Shown here: positions 53,958 to 62,884 of the stretch, piece by piece
Position numbering within the stretch: the stretch's first letter is position 1
How the letters are laid out: every line of letters starts with the position of its first letter
Assembly: GCA_029202525.1 (NCBI GenBank)
Contig: CP119325.1
Span: forward strand, 5,802,001 to 5,866,000
Origin: Candidatus Pseudomonas phytovorans
Lineage (GTDB): Bacteria; Pseudomonadota; Gammaproteobacteria; Pseudomonadales; Pseudomonadaceae
DNA: 64,000 bases
Direction of reading: 5' to 3'
The notes under the pieces: model-generated
Database searches by the model: none
Told to the model about the DNA's origin: nothing
What the model saw: the letters and a program-made list of their open reading frames with translations, nothing else
Made by a program: the position numbers and the translations under genes

Positions 53958-56810
53958 TCAGTAACGCTCCACCAGCGCGCGAACCGCCGCTGCGCTGTCT
54001 TGTTGCAGGGCCTGTTGCGCCAGGGCGCGGGCCGTCTGATGATCGGCCTGGCGAACCAGGGCCTTGACTTCGGCGATGCTGCGCGCAGACACGCTAAGTT
54101 CGTCCACGTCCAGCCCCAGCAGCACAGGCACCGCCTGCGGGTCGGCGGCCAGCTCGCCGCACACGCCGACCCACTTGCCATGGGCATGGGCGGCGCGCAC
54201 GGTCATGTCGATCAGGCTTAATACCGCCGGATGCAGGCCGTCGGCCTGGGCCGACAGGCTGGGGTGGCCACGGTCGATGGCCAGGGTGTATTGGGTCAGG
54301 TCGTTGGTACCGATACTGAAGAAGTCCACCTCCCGGGCCAGTTGCGCGGCAAGCAGGGCCGCCGAAGGCACCTCGACCATGATGCCCAGTTGCAGGTCGG
54401 CCACCGGAATTTCTACACGCAGGCGCTCGACCATGGCCCGCGCCTCGCGCCATTCGTGCACCTGGCCAACCATCGGGAACATGATACGCAGCGGGCGCTG
54501 GGCGGCGGCCCGCAGCAACGCGCGCAGCTGGTCTTCCATCACCTGCGGGCGCTGCAAGGTCAGGCGAACCCCCCGCACGCCCAGGAAGGGGTTTTCCTCT
54601 TTAGCGATTGGCCAGTACGGCAACGGTTTGTCGCCGCCGACATCGAGGGTACGCACCACCAGTGGGCGCCCGCCGAGGCCATCGAGCACACGGCGGTATT
54701 CGGCTTCCTGAGTGGCCACATCCGGTGCCTGGGGGTGAGCCATGAAAATAAGCTCGGTGCGCAGCAGGCCCACGCCTTCGGCGCCCTGCTCCACCACCTT
54801 GGCGATGCCGGTGCTCTCGCCGATGTTGGCGAACACTTCGACGGCGTGGCCATCGCGGGTGACCGCGGGCTCAAAGCGCGTGGCCCAGGCTGCCTGCAGG
54901 CGTTGCTCGCGCTCGTCGCGCTCGGCCAGCGCCCGTTGCAGTTCATCTGCCGGCGGCGCAACGCTGACCAGACCGCGCTGGCCATCGAGCAGCAGCGGGG
55001 TGCCATTTTCCAGCAACAGTATCGACGCGCCCGCGCCGACCACCGCCGGGATGCCCAGGGCACGCGCGACAATGGCGCTGTGGGCCGTAGCGCCACCTTG
55101 GGCGGTAACAATGCCAGCGACCCGGGCAGGGTCCAGCCGGGCAACATCAGACGGGCCCACCTCAGTCATCACCAGCACATAAGGTTGCTCAGGCTCAACC
55201 TGCGCCTGCACCCCACACAACTGCGCCAGCACGCGCCGGCCAATGTCGCGCAGGTCGGCAGCGCGCTCGGCGAGCAAGGTATCGTGCAGCGACTCCTGCT
55301 GGCGGGCGGCCGCTTCGATCACCGCCATCCACGCGGCCGCAGCGCTTTCGCCCTGAGCCAGGCGCTGCTCGACATCGTCGGTCAGGGCAGGGTCTGCGAG
55401 CATTTCCTGGTGAGTGACGAAAATCTCGCCAATGGCCTTGTCACTGCGCTGGACCAAAGCCTGCAATTCGCCGTTCACGGCGGCCACGGCTTCGCGCAGT
55501 TTTTGCCGCTCCTGAGCGCACGACTCGCCCCGCAGGGGGTAGTCGAACTCACGCTCGACACAGACGTGTGCCGGGCCACTGGCAATACCGGGGGCGGCGC
55601 CCACACCCTGGACACGGCTGCCGGCCTCGGGGGGTTGTTGCACTTCGACCAGTGCTGGGGCGAGGGGCGCAGCGCTCTGCGGCAACGGGTCCACTTCCTC
55701 ACCCAGGCCTTGTTCGATAGCGGCCAGCAGCACCGGCAGGGCATCGGCGGCGATACCTGGCTCGGCCACCAGTTCCAGCACCTGGCCACGGCGGGCGCCG
55801 AGGCTGAGCAGCTTGCTCAGGCTTTTCACCGACACCGCCGGCTGCGCGCTGTCGACCATGCGCACACGGATTTCTCCCTCAAAGCCTTTGGCCAGTTGTG
55901 CCAGTACCTTGGCCGGGCGGGCATGCAGACCATGCGGGTTGGCCAGCACGATGCGCGCGCTGGGCCAGTCTGCTGGCGCCTCGCCGCCCAGCACTTCCAG
56001 CACCGCACGGCTGCTGGTGGCCTGATAAAGCACCTGCCCGCGGCCTTCGATCAGCACTTCGCACAGGCGCTCAAGCAGGGCCTGGTGAGCAGCGCCAAGG
56101 CTGGCCAGGCAGAACAGGCCATTGAGCGGTTGGTCGCGGTAACGCAGGGGCTGCTGTGGGGTAATAAATGCCAGGCCCGGTTGGCGCACCTGGCGCTCGC
56201 TGTGCAGCCACCACAGGCCCTCGCCCAGCGGCAGCGGCTCGGCCTGCTGCAGCACAGCGGCAAAACCGCTGTCGACGCAGTCGGCGCGCTGCAACAGGCG
56301 GGCACCGCGCCAGGCCAGTTCGTCGAAATCTTCAGCCGGCAGGTTCAGGCCGACCAGTTGTGCATCCAGCGCCAGCGCCTGCGGCGCGCCTTGCAGCAGC
56401 TTGAGCAGCGCTTCGGCGGAACTCGCCCGGCGCAGCGCTTCGGCCAGGTCGGTCTCGCCCAATGCGCGGGTCAGTAGTTGCAACAAGCGCAGGTGTTCGT
56501 CGGAACGGGCGGCAATGCCGATGGCCAGGTAGACCATTTGTCCATCGCCCCAGTCCACACCCTCGGGAAACTGCAGCAGGCGCACGCCAGTGGCATACAC
56601 CAGCTCACGGGTTTGCGGCGTGCCATGGGGGATGGCGATGCCCTGGCCAAGGAAGGTGGAGCCTTGCGCCTCACGGTCCTGCAGCCCCTGCAGGTACCCC
56701 TGCGCGACAAGGCCATCCGCAACCAGCCGGTCTGCCAGCAGGCGCAATGCCTCGGCCTTGTCGGCGGCCGTCTGGCCCATGGCTATCTGCTCCTTGGCGA
56801 GTTCGAGCAT
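53958..56810 (-). CDS. fruB: Fructose PTS EIIA-HPr-EI fusion FruB
   Basis: A 950-residue cytoplasmic fusion of all soluble PTS steps for fructose: EIIA (about 1-145, phospho-His62 in GIAIPHGTP), HPr (about 285-370, phospho-His in NPHGLHARPAKVL) and enzyme I (about 395-950, phospho-His in GGATAHSAIVARALGIPAVVG; PEP-site motifs EGVGLLRTELIFM and FFSIGTNDLTQYTLA). Phosphate passes PEP, EI, HPr, EIIA, then FruA. The ATG at 56810 (MLELAKEQIAMGQ) follows AAAGGAG; the frame extends 19 codons upstream but has no better start. First gene of the operon. Confidence 0.95.
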   Translation of the reverse strand: MLELAKEQIAMGQTAADKAEALRLLADRLVADGLVAQGYLQGLQDREAQGSTFLGQGIAIPHGTPQTRELVYATGVRLLQFPEGVDWGDGQMVYLAIGIAARSDEHLRLLQLLTRALGETDLAEALRRASSAEALLKLLQGAPQALALDAQLVGLNLPAEDFDELAWRGARLLQRADCVDSGFAAVLQQAEPLPLGEGLWWLHSERQVRQPGLAFITPQQPLRYRDQPLNGLFCLASLGAAHQALLERLCEVLIEGRGQVLYQATSSRAVLEVLGGEAPADWPSARIVLANPHGLHARPAKVLAQLAKGFEGEIRVRMVDSAQPAVSVKSLSKLLSLGARRGQVLELVAEPGIAADALPVLLAAIEQGLGEEVDPLPQSAAPLAPALVEVQQPPEAGSRVQGVGAAPGIASGPAHVCVEREFDYPLRGESCAQERQKLREAVAAVNGELQALVQRSDKAIGEIFVTHQEMLADPALTDDVEQRLAQGESAAAAWMAVIEAAARQQESLHDTLLAERAADLRDIGRRVLAQLCGVQAQVEPEQPYVLVMTEVGPSDVARLDPARVAGIVTAQGGATAHSAIVARALGIPAVVGAGASILLLENGTPLLLDGQRGLVSVAPPADELQRALAERDEREQRLQAAWATRFEPAVTRDGHAVEVFANIGESTGIAKVVEQGAEGVGLLRTELIFMAHPQAPDVATQEAEYRRVLDGLGGRPLVVRTLDVGGDKPLPYWPIAKEENPFLGVRGVRLTLQRPQVMEDQLRALLRAAAQRPLRIMFPMVGQVHEWREARAMVERLRVEIPVADLQLGIMVEVPSAALLAAQLAREVDFFSIGTNDLTQYTLAIDRGHPSLSAQADGLHPAVLSLIDMTVRAAHAHGKWVGVCGELAADPQAVPVLLGLDVDELSVSARSIAEVKALVRQADHQTARALAQQALQQDSAAAVRALVERY

Positions 56811-56855
56811 GACCTGTCTCCTTTTGCAGTGCCCGGCCGGGTACTGGAGTATTGT

Positions 56856-56868
56856 TGTGAAATTCACA
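56856..56868. promoter_or_regulatory. 13-bp inverted repeat in the fruB leader
   Basis: TGTGAAATTCACA is a perfect inverted repeat (TGTGA-AAT-TCACA) 45 nt upstream of the fruB ATG. The arms match half-sites of CRP but the 3-nt spacer does not (CRP needs 6). It could be a second operator or an RNA hairpin. Confidence 0.35.
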
Positions 56869-56925
56869 TGAGGGCCAGTTCAACAGCCTTGCACAGATGG
56901 CAGCCGAGGCAGAATATTCGGCAGC

Positions 56926-56937
56926 TGAAACGTTTAA
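56926..56937. promoter_or_regulatory. Cra/FruR operator between fruB and fruR
   Basis: TGAAACGTTTAA, read on the other strand as TTAAACGTTTCA, is the operator I recall for P. putida Cra at the fruB promoter. It lies 116 nt upstream of fruB and 157 nt upstream of fruR, so one site could control both directions. Cra is released by fructose-1-phosphate. Confidence 0.85.
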
Positions 56938-57094
56938 TCTGACCAGGCGGCCACGTTACTCGATAATCTGCCCGGTAAAAAGCCCCATCCTGTCGGACAA
57001 TTGCGACAATGGTCGTCTGCGCATGGCGCCAGTGCCGGGTCAAAATACCCGGTCCGGCCTCACAGCCAGCCCCGGAAATAACAAGGAAAATTCG

Positions 57095-58090
57095 GTGAAA
57101 CTCAGCGATATCGCCCGCCTGGCCGGTGTGTCCGTGACCACGGCCAGCTACGTCATCAACGGCAAGGCTGAACAGCAGCGCATCAGTAACAGCACTGTAG
57201 AACGGGTGCGCGCGGTGGTCGAAGCCCACGGCTTCACTCCCAACCCCCAGGCCGCTGGCCTGCGCAGCCGACACACCCGCACGCTGGGCTTCATTCTCCC
57301 GGATCTGGAGAACCCCAGCTACGCCCGTATCGCCAAGCAGCTGGAGCAAGGCGCCCGCGCCCGTGGCTACCAGTTGCTGATCGCCAGCAGCGACGACCAG
57401 CCCGACAGCGAGCGCCAGTTGCAGCAGCTGTTCCGCGCGCGCCGTTGTGATGCCCTGTTCGTCGCCAGCTGCCTGCCACCAGAAGACGACAGCTACCGCG
57501 ACTTGCAGGACAAAGGCCTGCCGGTGATCGCCATCGACCGCCGCCTGGACCCTGCGCACTTCTGCTCGGTGATCAGTGATGACCGCGATGCCAGCCGCCA
57601 ACTGGCCGCCAGCCTGCTCAGCGCAGCCCCACGCAGCATTGCGCTGATTGGCGCACGCCCCGAGCTCTCGGTCAGCCAGGCACGTGCCGGCGGGTTCGAC
57701 GAAGCCCTGCAAGGCTATGCCGGTGAAGTCCGCCGCTACCAGGGCGAAGCGTTCAGCCGTGAGTGCGGCCAGCGCCTGATGCAACAGCTTATCAATGACC
57801 AAGGCGGCCTGCCGGATGCCCTGGTGACTACCTCGTACGTGCTGCTGCAAGGGGTGTTCGACACACTGCAGGCGCGCCCTGCCGACTCGCGCCAGCTGCA
57901 GCTGGGCACCTTTGGCGACAACCAGTTGCTCGACTTCTTGCCGCTGCCGGTCAATGCCATGGCCCAGCAGCATGGGCTGATTGCCGCCACCGCACTGGAA
58001 CTGGCGCTGGCCGCGATCGAAGAAAAACGCTACGAACCTGGCGTGCATGCCGTCGGGCGCACCTTCAAGCAGCGCATCACGGCGGCCTGA
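57095..58090 (+). CDS. fruR: Catabolite repressor/activator Cra (FruR)
   Basis: A 331-residue LacI/GalR-family regulator. The N-terminal helix-turn-helix KLSDIARLAGVSVTTASYVINGKAEQQRIS (about 1-31) and hinge helix region are followed by a periplasmic-binding-protein-like effector domain (LGFILPDLENPSYARIAKQLEQGARARGYQLLIASSDDQPDSE). The GTG at 57095 is chosen because it puts the HTH at the N-terminus and has AAGGA 8 nt upstream; 66 further codons are open upstream but run through the operator region. It represses the divergent fruBKA, with fructose-1-P as inducer. Confidence 0.93.
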   Translation: MKLSDIARLAGVSVTTASYVINGKAEQQRISNSTVERVRAVVEAHGFTPNPQAAGLRSRHTRTLGFILPDLENPSYARIAKQLEQGARARGYQLLIASSDDQPDSERQLQQLFRARRCDALFVASCLPPEDDSYRDLQDKGLPVIAIDRRLDPAHFCSVISDDRDASRQLAASLLSAAPRSIALIGARPELSVSQARAGGFDEALQGYAGEVRRYQGEAFSRECGQRLMQQLINDQGGLPDALVTTSYVLLQGVFDTLQARPADSRQLQLGTFGDNQLLDFLPLPVNAMAQQHGLIAATALELALAAIEEKRYEPGVHAVGRTFKQRITAA

Positions 58091-58092
58091 AC

Positions 58093-58869
58093 ATGCGCCT
58101 GATCGACACCCACACCCACCTGGACTTCCCCGACTTCGACGCCGACCGCCCGCACCTGCTGGCCAACGCGGCGGCACGCGGGGTGGAACAGATGGTGGTG
58201 CTGGGGGTGTACCAGGCGAATTTCCAGCGGGTGTGGGACCTGGCCTGCGCCGATCAGCGCCTGTGCGCAGCGCTCGGCCTGCACCCGGTCTACCTCGACC
58301 AGCATCGCCCGGAGCACCTGGTGCAACTGCGCGAATGGCTGCAGCGCCTGCACGGCGACCCACGGCTCTGCGCCGTGGGTGAGTTTGGCCTGGACTACTA
58401 CCTCGAAGACCTGGACAAAGCACGCCAACAGGACCTGTTTGAAGCGCAGCTGCAAATGGCCTGCGACTTCGACCTTCCCGCGCTGTTGCACGTGCGCCGC
58501 AGCCATGCCCAGGTAATTGCCACGCTCAAACGCTACAAACCGGCGAGGGCGGGCGTGATCCATGCGTTTGCCGGCAGTTATGAGGAAGCGCGTGAGTACA
58601 TCAAGCTGGGGTTTCGGCTTGGGCTGGGCGGCGCCGGCACCTGGCCGCAGGCGCTGCGGCTGCGCAAGACTCTGGCGCGGCTGCCGCTGGAGAGTGTGGT
58701 GCTGGAGACCGATGCGCCGGACATGGCGCCGGTGATGTACCCGGGGATGAGGAACAGCCCGGAGCATCTGCCGGAGATCGCCGGGGCGCTGGCGCAGGTG
58801 ATGGGGGTGGAGGTTGGGGTGCTGGCGGAGGCCAGTAGCCGCAATGCTTGCGAGTTGTTTGGCTGGTAG
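58093..58869 (+). CDS. tatD: TatD-family metal-dependent hydrolase
   Basis: A 258-residue TIM-barrel hydrolase of the TatD DNase family. Metal-site motifs: DTHTHLDF (first strand), GEFGLDYY, a His in LLHVRRSH, the HAFAGSYEEAREY His, and the Asp in VVLETDAPDM. Members have 3'-5' exonuclease or deoxyribonuclease activity linked to DNA repair; the exact substrate here is unknown. It starts 2 nt after the fruR stop, so it is probably co-transcribed with the regulator. The C-terminal RNSPEHLPEIAGALAQVMGVEVGVLAEASSRNACELFGW is standard. Confidence 0.88.
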   Translation: MRLIDTHTHLDFPDFDADRPHLLANAAARGVEQMVVLGVYQANFQRVWDLACADQRLCAALGLHPVYLDQHRPEHLVQLREWLQRLHGDPRLCAVGEFGLDYYLEDLDKARQQDLFEAQLQMACDFDLPALLHVRRSHAQVIATLKRYKPARAGVIHAFAGSYEEAREYIKLGFRLGLGGAGTWPQALRLRKTLARLPLESVVLETDAPDMAPVMYPGMRNSPEHLPEIAGALAQVMGVEVGVLAEASSRNACELFGW

Positions 58870-58891
58870 TTAAGACTGCAGTTGCCTGCAA

Positions 58892-58986
58892 GGGCCTCTT
58901 CGCGGGCTCGCCCGCTCCCACAGGGACCGCGCAAAAGCTGAGGCCGGTACAGTACCTGTGGGAGCGGGCAAGCCCGCGAAGAGGCC
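58892..58986. repeat. REP pair (BIME-like)
   Basis: A forward unit at 58892-58924 and an inverted unit at 58955-58986 lie between the convergent tatD and ampE genes, 11 nt before the ampE stop. Confidence 0.9.
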
Positions 58987-58997
58987 AATGAATGGCT

Positions 58998-59828
58998 TCA
59001 GACCAGCACGGTCCAAAGCGCAAACCCGGCATACCAAAGCACCGCACAGCGCAGCAGCAGCTCCCACAGGCTGTCCAGCCGCCCGAGCCCGCGCTGGCTG
59101 TCTTCTTCCTCGGGAATGTCGTCGGCAATGCGCCCTACCCTGGCCACCAGGTGCGCAGCGCTGATGTGCCAGTTGAGCACCTCGTGCAGCATCATCCGGG
59201 TCACTGCAAGGAAGTTGCCCACCAGGGCAAAGCTCAACGCAATCAAGCGAACCGGCAGCCAGTCCATGATGTGCCGCAGCTGTTCGGCCCGCGCCTTAAG
59301 CGCCGCCTGCTGGCTGTGCTCGCCGCACAGTGCCAGCAGGCGATAGGCCAGCGCCGCACCCGGGCCCAGCACGAAGTACCAGAAGATCACCGCGAAAAAG
59401 CCCTGATACACCTGCCACAGCAAATTGCCCTGTACCCGCACCAACAGGCTGTGCGGCTCATCGGCAACCAGCCCCAGGTCTCGCTCGGCCACATGCAGCG
59501 CGGCCTGGTCATCACCACGCCGCCAGGCATCCCGGAACGGGCCCAGCGACGCCTTGGCATCGCCACGGCCCAGGCTGTAAACCAGCACCAGCAAGTGCAC
59601 CGGCAATGCCAACAGCCCATACGCCACCGGCTCCAGCACATGCAGCAGCAACACCAACAGCGCTACCGGTGCCAATACCAGAATAGCCAGGGTCCACCAG
59701 GGGTGTACCTTGCCGCTGCGTTCCAGGCGGACCAGTTCGCCCAGGAAGAACCCGTCACGCTGCACTTGGTGGCGCAGGGCCGAAAACTTCTCGACCCACA
59801 GCGCCAGCAACAACACCAGAAAACTCAT
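58998..59828 (-). CDS. ampE: Inner-membrane protein AmpE
   Basis: A 276-residue integral membrane protein of the AmpE/CobD-like family, with about four to five hydrophobic segments (MSFLVLLLALWV, WWTLAILVLAPVALLVLLLHVLEPVAYGLLALPVHLLVLVYSLG, FFAVIFWYFVLGPGAALAYRLLAL, a C-terminal anchor). AmpE is encoded with AmpD in enterobacteria and pseudomonads and is linked to beta-lactamase signalling, with no defined activity. RLIALSFALVGNF is a conserved family segment. Its ATG overlaps the ampD stop by 4 nt, so translation is coupled. Confidence 0.9.
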   Translation of the reverse strand: MSFLVLLLALWVEKFSALRHQVQRDGFFLGELVRLERSGKVHPWWTLAILVLAPVALLVLLLHVLEPVAYGLLALPVHLLVLVYSLGRGDAKASLGPFRDAWRRGDDQAALHVAERDLGLVADEPHSLLVRVQGNLLWQVYQGFFAVIFWYFVLGPGAALAYRLLALCGEHSQQAALKARAEQLRHIMDWLPVRLIALSFALVGNFLAVTRMMLHEVLNWHISAAHLVARVGRIADDIPEEEDSQRGLGRLDSLWELLLRCAVLWYAGFALWTVLV

Positions 59829-60397
59829 GCCTTGTCCTCGTTGTGCAACAACGCTTCACGGTAGCGCGGCCAATCGAACGACGGGCCGGGGTCGGTCTTG
59901 CGTTGCGGGGCAATGTCGCTGTGGCCCCGGATGCGGCCCAGGTCGATAGCCGGCCAGGCGCTACGAATGTGCCGGGTAAGCTGCTCCAGCGCGCCGTACT
60001 GAGCATCGGTGTAGGGCAAGTCGTCGGTGCCTTCCAGCTCGATACCGATGGAAAAATCGTTGCAGCCTTCACGCCCGTCGAAGCTCGACACACCCGCGTG
60101 CCAGGCGCGTTCGAGCAGCGAAACGAACTGGGTCACCGCCCCGTCACGCTCGACGAACAGATGCGCCGACACCGTCAGGTGGCTGATGCTGGCGAAATAA
60201 GGGTGTTCGTTGGGGTCCAGGCGGTTCTGGAAGAACTGCTGCACCTTGCCGGTACCAAAGCAGGCCGGCGGCAGGCTGATGTTGTGGATCACCAGCAGGG
60301 AAACCGATTCGCCTTCAGGGCGGGCATTGAAGTTCGGCGAGGGGCAGCGGGTGATTCCGATTCCGTGGAACCAGCCAGTGGCACGGTCCAATTGCAT
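59825..60397 (-). CDS. ampD: 1,6-anhydro-N-acetylmuramyl-L-alanine amidase AmpD
   Basis: A 190-residue cytosolic zinc amidase that cuts the stem peptide from anhydro-muropeptides in cell-wall recycling. It keeps AmpR-activated beta-lactamase expression low. Zinc ligands are recognisable: His in SLLVIHNISLPP, and His and Asp in RGHSDIAPQRKTDPGPSFDW. Other family features: GWFHGIGITRCPSPNFNARP and the catalytic-loop Glu in IGIELEGTDDLPYT. The ATG at 60397 gives the usual length; the open frame upstream has no similarity. It precedes ampE with a 4-nt overlap. Confidence 0.94.
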   Translation of the reverse strand: MQLDRATGWFHGIGITRCPSPNFNARPEGESVSLLVIHNISLPPACFGTGKVQQFFQNRLDPNEHPYFASISHLTVSAHLFVERDGAVTQFVSLLERAWHAGVSSFDGREGCNDFSIGIELEGTDDLPYTDAQYGALEQLTRHIRSAWPAIDLGRIRGHSDIAPQRKTDPGPSFDWPRYREALLHNEDKA

Positions 60398-60485
60398 GGG
60401 GCAAATCCTGAAAGCGCCTTGAACAGAACCACAGTATGCCCTGCCGCCAGCGCCGTTTGCATGTGAATGATTGTAATGTTGCGGC

Positions 60486-62642
60486 CTACTGCACCTGTGG
60501 CTGGCGTAGCCCGTCGAGCACCGCCTCCAGCGCCCGCTCGAATAACAACCCGTCATCCAGCACCCGCACGTCCCCGCGGTGCAGGGCCTGGGCCAGGCCG
60601 CCACCGCTCCACTCTCGCACCTTCAGGCCGGTGCGGTTGGCAAACACCAGCCTGTCGCTGCTGTCGATGTGCGCCACCAGTTTGCAACGCAACGGCTCGT
60701 CGTCATCCGTGACTTCAATCCAGGTCCCAATGCGTAAGCGCTGCACCTGCCGCAACGCCGCTGCCTGGGCATCGGCAACATGCAGGGGCGTGCAGGACGG
60801 TTCTTCGGCAATCGCCAGCACGATGTCTTCGTCCACCCGCACTTCGGCCAAGGGTTGATCATGGCCAACCGATAGCTCAGCGCCTGCGCAGGCACGCAGG
60901 TGCAGTTGCTCCAGTTGCAGGAAGAACTCACGGGTTGCCGCCGAGTTCAGGGCCACACTGGCCAAGCCTTCGCGCAGCGCCTTGAGCAGGCCCGGTACCT
61001 GCTGCAGAAGGGTTTGCGGCTCATGCCCGGGGGTAATGGTGGCCAATAGCGTGTCGAGCGTGCGCAGGGCATCCCGCCACGCCCGGGAGGCCTCACCTTG
61101 CTTGAGCCAGGCCAGCAACAGCACCTGGCTCCAGGCCTGTACCAGCATTTGCACCACCACCACTGGCAATACCCGGCCACGCAGGCGCTGGTTGAGCACC
61201 CGCTGCACCTGGTGCCGGGCCTGCAGGGCACGGGCGCGGCCTTCCTCGGCGTCGCGCGTGCGTTGCTCAAGCAATTCGTTGCGCCGCCGCTCCTCTTGGC
61301 TGAACGCAAGGAACTCGTCGAGCAGTTCAGCAAACAGGCCAACATCGTCGGAAAAATCATTGATCAAGCGCTGGACCATGCGCTCTACCCGCATGTGCAG
61401 GCTGTCGCGCAGGCCTTCACCGCCGCACTCCCAGCCAATGGCTGCACCCGCGATTTCGTTGAGTAGCCGACGTGCCGGGTGACTTGCCCGGCTGAACAGC
61501 CCCTTGTCCAGCAGGGCCACCTTGAGCAGCGGGATATGCAGCCGCGCGATCAGCGCACGCAGGCTGGCCGGCAGGTTGTCATCGCCTTGAATACAGGCGA
61601 ACAGCAGTCCGACGAGGTTGATCACATCCTCATCGGCCACGGCGATACGCCGGCGTGTGCCACTGCGCACGCTCACCCGCAGCAGCAGTTGTTCGAGCTG
61701 CTGGCCGAGCTCGAAATCATCAGCCTCACCGGTAGCGGGTACGTAGTGCTGCAAATGCGAAAGCAGCCGAACAAGGTCTGCGGTGCTGATCGACTGTGCG
61801 GCAGCCACCGCCTGCAATCGCGGTGCGAACTGCCCACGTGCCGGCGCCAGCAAGGTTTGCAGCGAGGCAAGGAACGCCTGCCCTGCCGCGTCCGCACCCA
61901 CTTCCTGACCTTGGCTCGCCTGCCCTCGCCCTCCCCTCATGCGCCGGTCCTCGCCGCGACGGCGCGGGGCCGGTTGCAACTCGGGCAGCACACCGGCTAC
62001 GGCCAGCAACTGGTTGGCCTCCGCATAAATGACATCGGCATCGCGCAAGACATAGCGCTCGAACAGCTTGAGCAGGACCAGCTTGACCCTGAGGCCCACG
62101 CCCAGGTTGCGGCCCGCCTCCAGGAAGTAACCGCACAACGCGGCAGGGCCCAGCGGGTTGCGCTGCTCATGCACGGGGCGGTCGAGCAAGGCCTGTAAAC
62201 GCAGGCCCAGTTGCTGCAGGGCAATGCCATCGCGTGAGAGCACCCGCGCAACCATGCCTTCAATGGCCGCAGCCCGCTCCAGTTGCACCTTGCTGCGCAG
62301 GGTGCCAGGTTCTGCCAGATGCGCCAGCAGGTCGACCTGGCCGATGCGCGCATAGGCGCCGTAGAAGGTATCAAGGAAGCCGCGTTCGATACTTTTGCGC
62401 TTCAGGCGCAGATCGCGCATGGCCTCGAAATACAGGTTGCGGTCGCAACGGTCAGCGGCCTTGTCGGCCATCTCGAACAAGGTGTCGTCGGCATTGTCGA
62501 ACAGCGCCTGCAAGCCCTGGCGCAATTGCAGCGCAGCCTTGTCGCGCACTTGCAGGAGCAATACCGGAAGGCAAGGCAGAGGGGTCCCCCCTCTTCGATC
62601 GATGGCTGCCGCCAGGGGCACCACCTTGCCTTCTTTTTGCAT
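60486..62642 (-). CDS. DUF1631 protein
   Basis: A 718-residue largely helical protein of the DUF1631 family, common in pseudomonads and sometimes mislabelled thymidine phosphorylase. Conserved stretches: FEMADKAADRCDRNLYFEAMRDLRLKR (about 60-90), ELLDEFLAFSQEERRRNELLEQRTRDAEEGRARA and the C-terminal beta-rich part TWIEVTDDDEPLRCKLVAHIDSSDRLVFANRTGLKVREWS. It has no signal peptide or clear transmembrane helix. The ATG at 62642 follows AAGGAG; a start eight codons upstream is possible. It precedes ampD by 88 bp. Function unknown. Confidence 0.82.
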   Translation of the reverse strand: MQKEGKVVPLAAAIDRRGGTPLPCLPVLLLQVRDKAALQLRQGLQALFDNADDTLFEMADKAADRCDRNLYFEAMRDLRLKRKSIERGFLDTFYGAYARIGQVDLLAHLAEPGTLRSKVQLERAAAIEGMVARVLSRDGIALQQLGLRLQALLDRPVHEQRNPLGPAALCGYFLEAGRNLGVGLRVKLVLLKLFERYVLRDADVIYAEANQLLAVAGVLPELQPAPRRRGEDRRMRGGRGQASQGQEVGADAAGQAFLASLQTLLAPARGQFAPRLQAVAAAQSISTADLVRLLSHLQHYVPATGEADDFELGQQLEQLLLRVSVRSGTRRRIAVADEDVINLVGLLFACIQGDDNLPASLRALIARLHIPLLKVALLDKGLFSRASHPARRLLNEIAGAAIGWECGGEGLRDSLHMRVERMVQRLINDFSDDVGLFAELLDEFLAFSQEERRRNELLEQRTRDAEEGRARALQARHQVQRVLNQRLRGRVLPVVVVQMLVQAWSQVLLLAWLKQGEASRAWRDALRTLDTLLATITPGHEPQTLLQQVPGLLKALREGLASVALNSAATREFFLQLEQLHLRACAGAELSVGHDQPLAEVRVDEDIVLAIAEEPSCTPLHVADAQAAALRQVQRLRIGTWIEVTDDDEPLRCKLVAHIDSSDRLVFANRTGLKVREWSGGGLAQALHRGDVRVLDDGLLFERALEAVLDGLRQPQVQ

Positions 62643-62850
62643 CCTGGACTCCTTGCAGGGTGTCATGCCCGAAGGGGCTTAAAATCGTCAAAGCTATGAC
62701 GCCAAATACTGGTCGCCATTATCGGTAAAAAATCGCACAGCTGCCAGCGCCGATTCATGGACGGGGTAATGACCCTCTTTTGCAGCCCTTGCTCACGAAT
62801 ACCGACCAAAGGTCATCGCCGGGGCGGCTGTACACACCGGCCCCCTGCCC

Positions 62851-62856
62851 TATAAT
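62851..62856 (+). promoter_or_regulatory. -10 box of nadC
   Basis: A perfect TATAAT lies 28 nt before the nadC ATG; only weak -35 candidates (TGTACA, 62829-62834, 16-nt spacer) are seen. The rest of the 242-bp gap 62643-62884 shows no gene. Confidence 0.6.
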
Positions 62857-62884
62857 CGCCGGCATCTAGCTTGTGGAGCCGACC

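Noticed and set aside
56868..56897. Extended upstream starts for fruB (56867) and fruR (56897)
   Set aside because: The extra residues run through the shared regulatory gap, have no family similarity, and better Shine-Dalgarno sequences precede the shorter starts.
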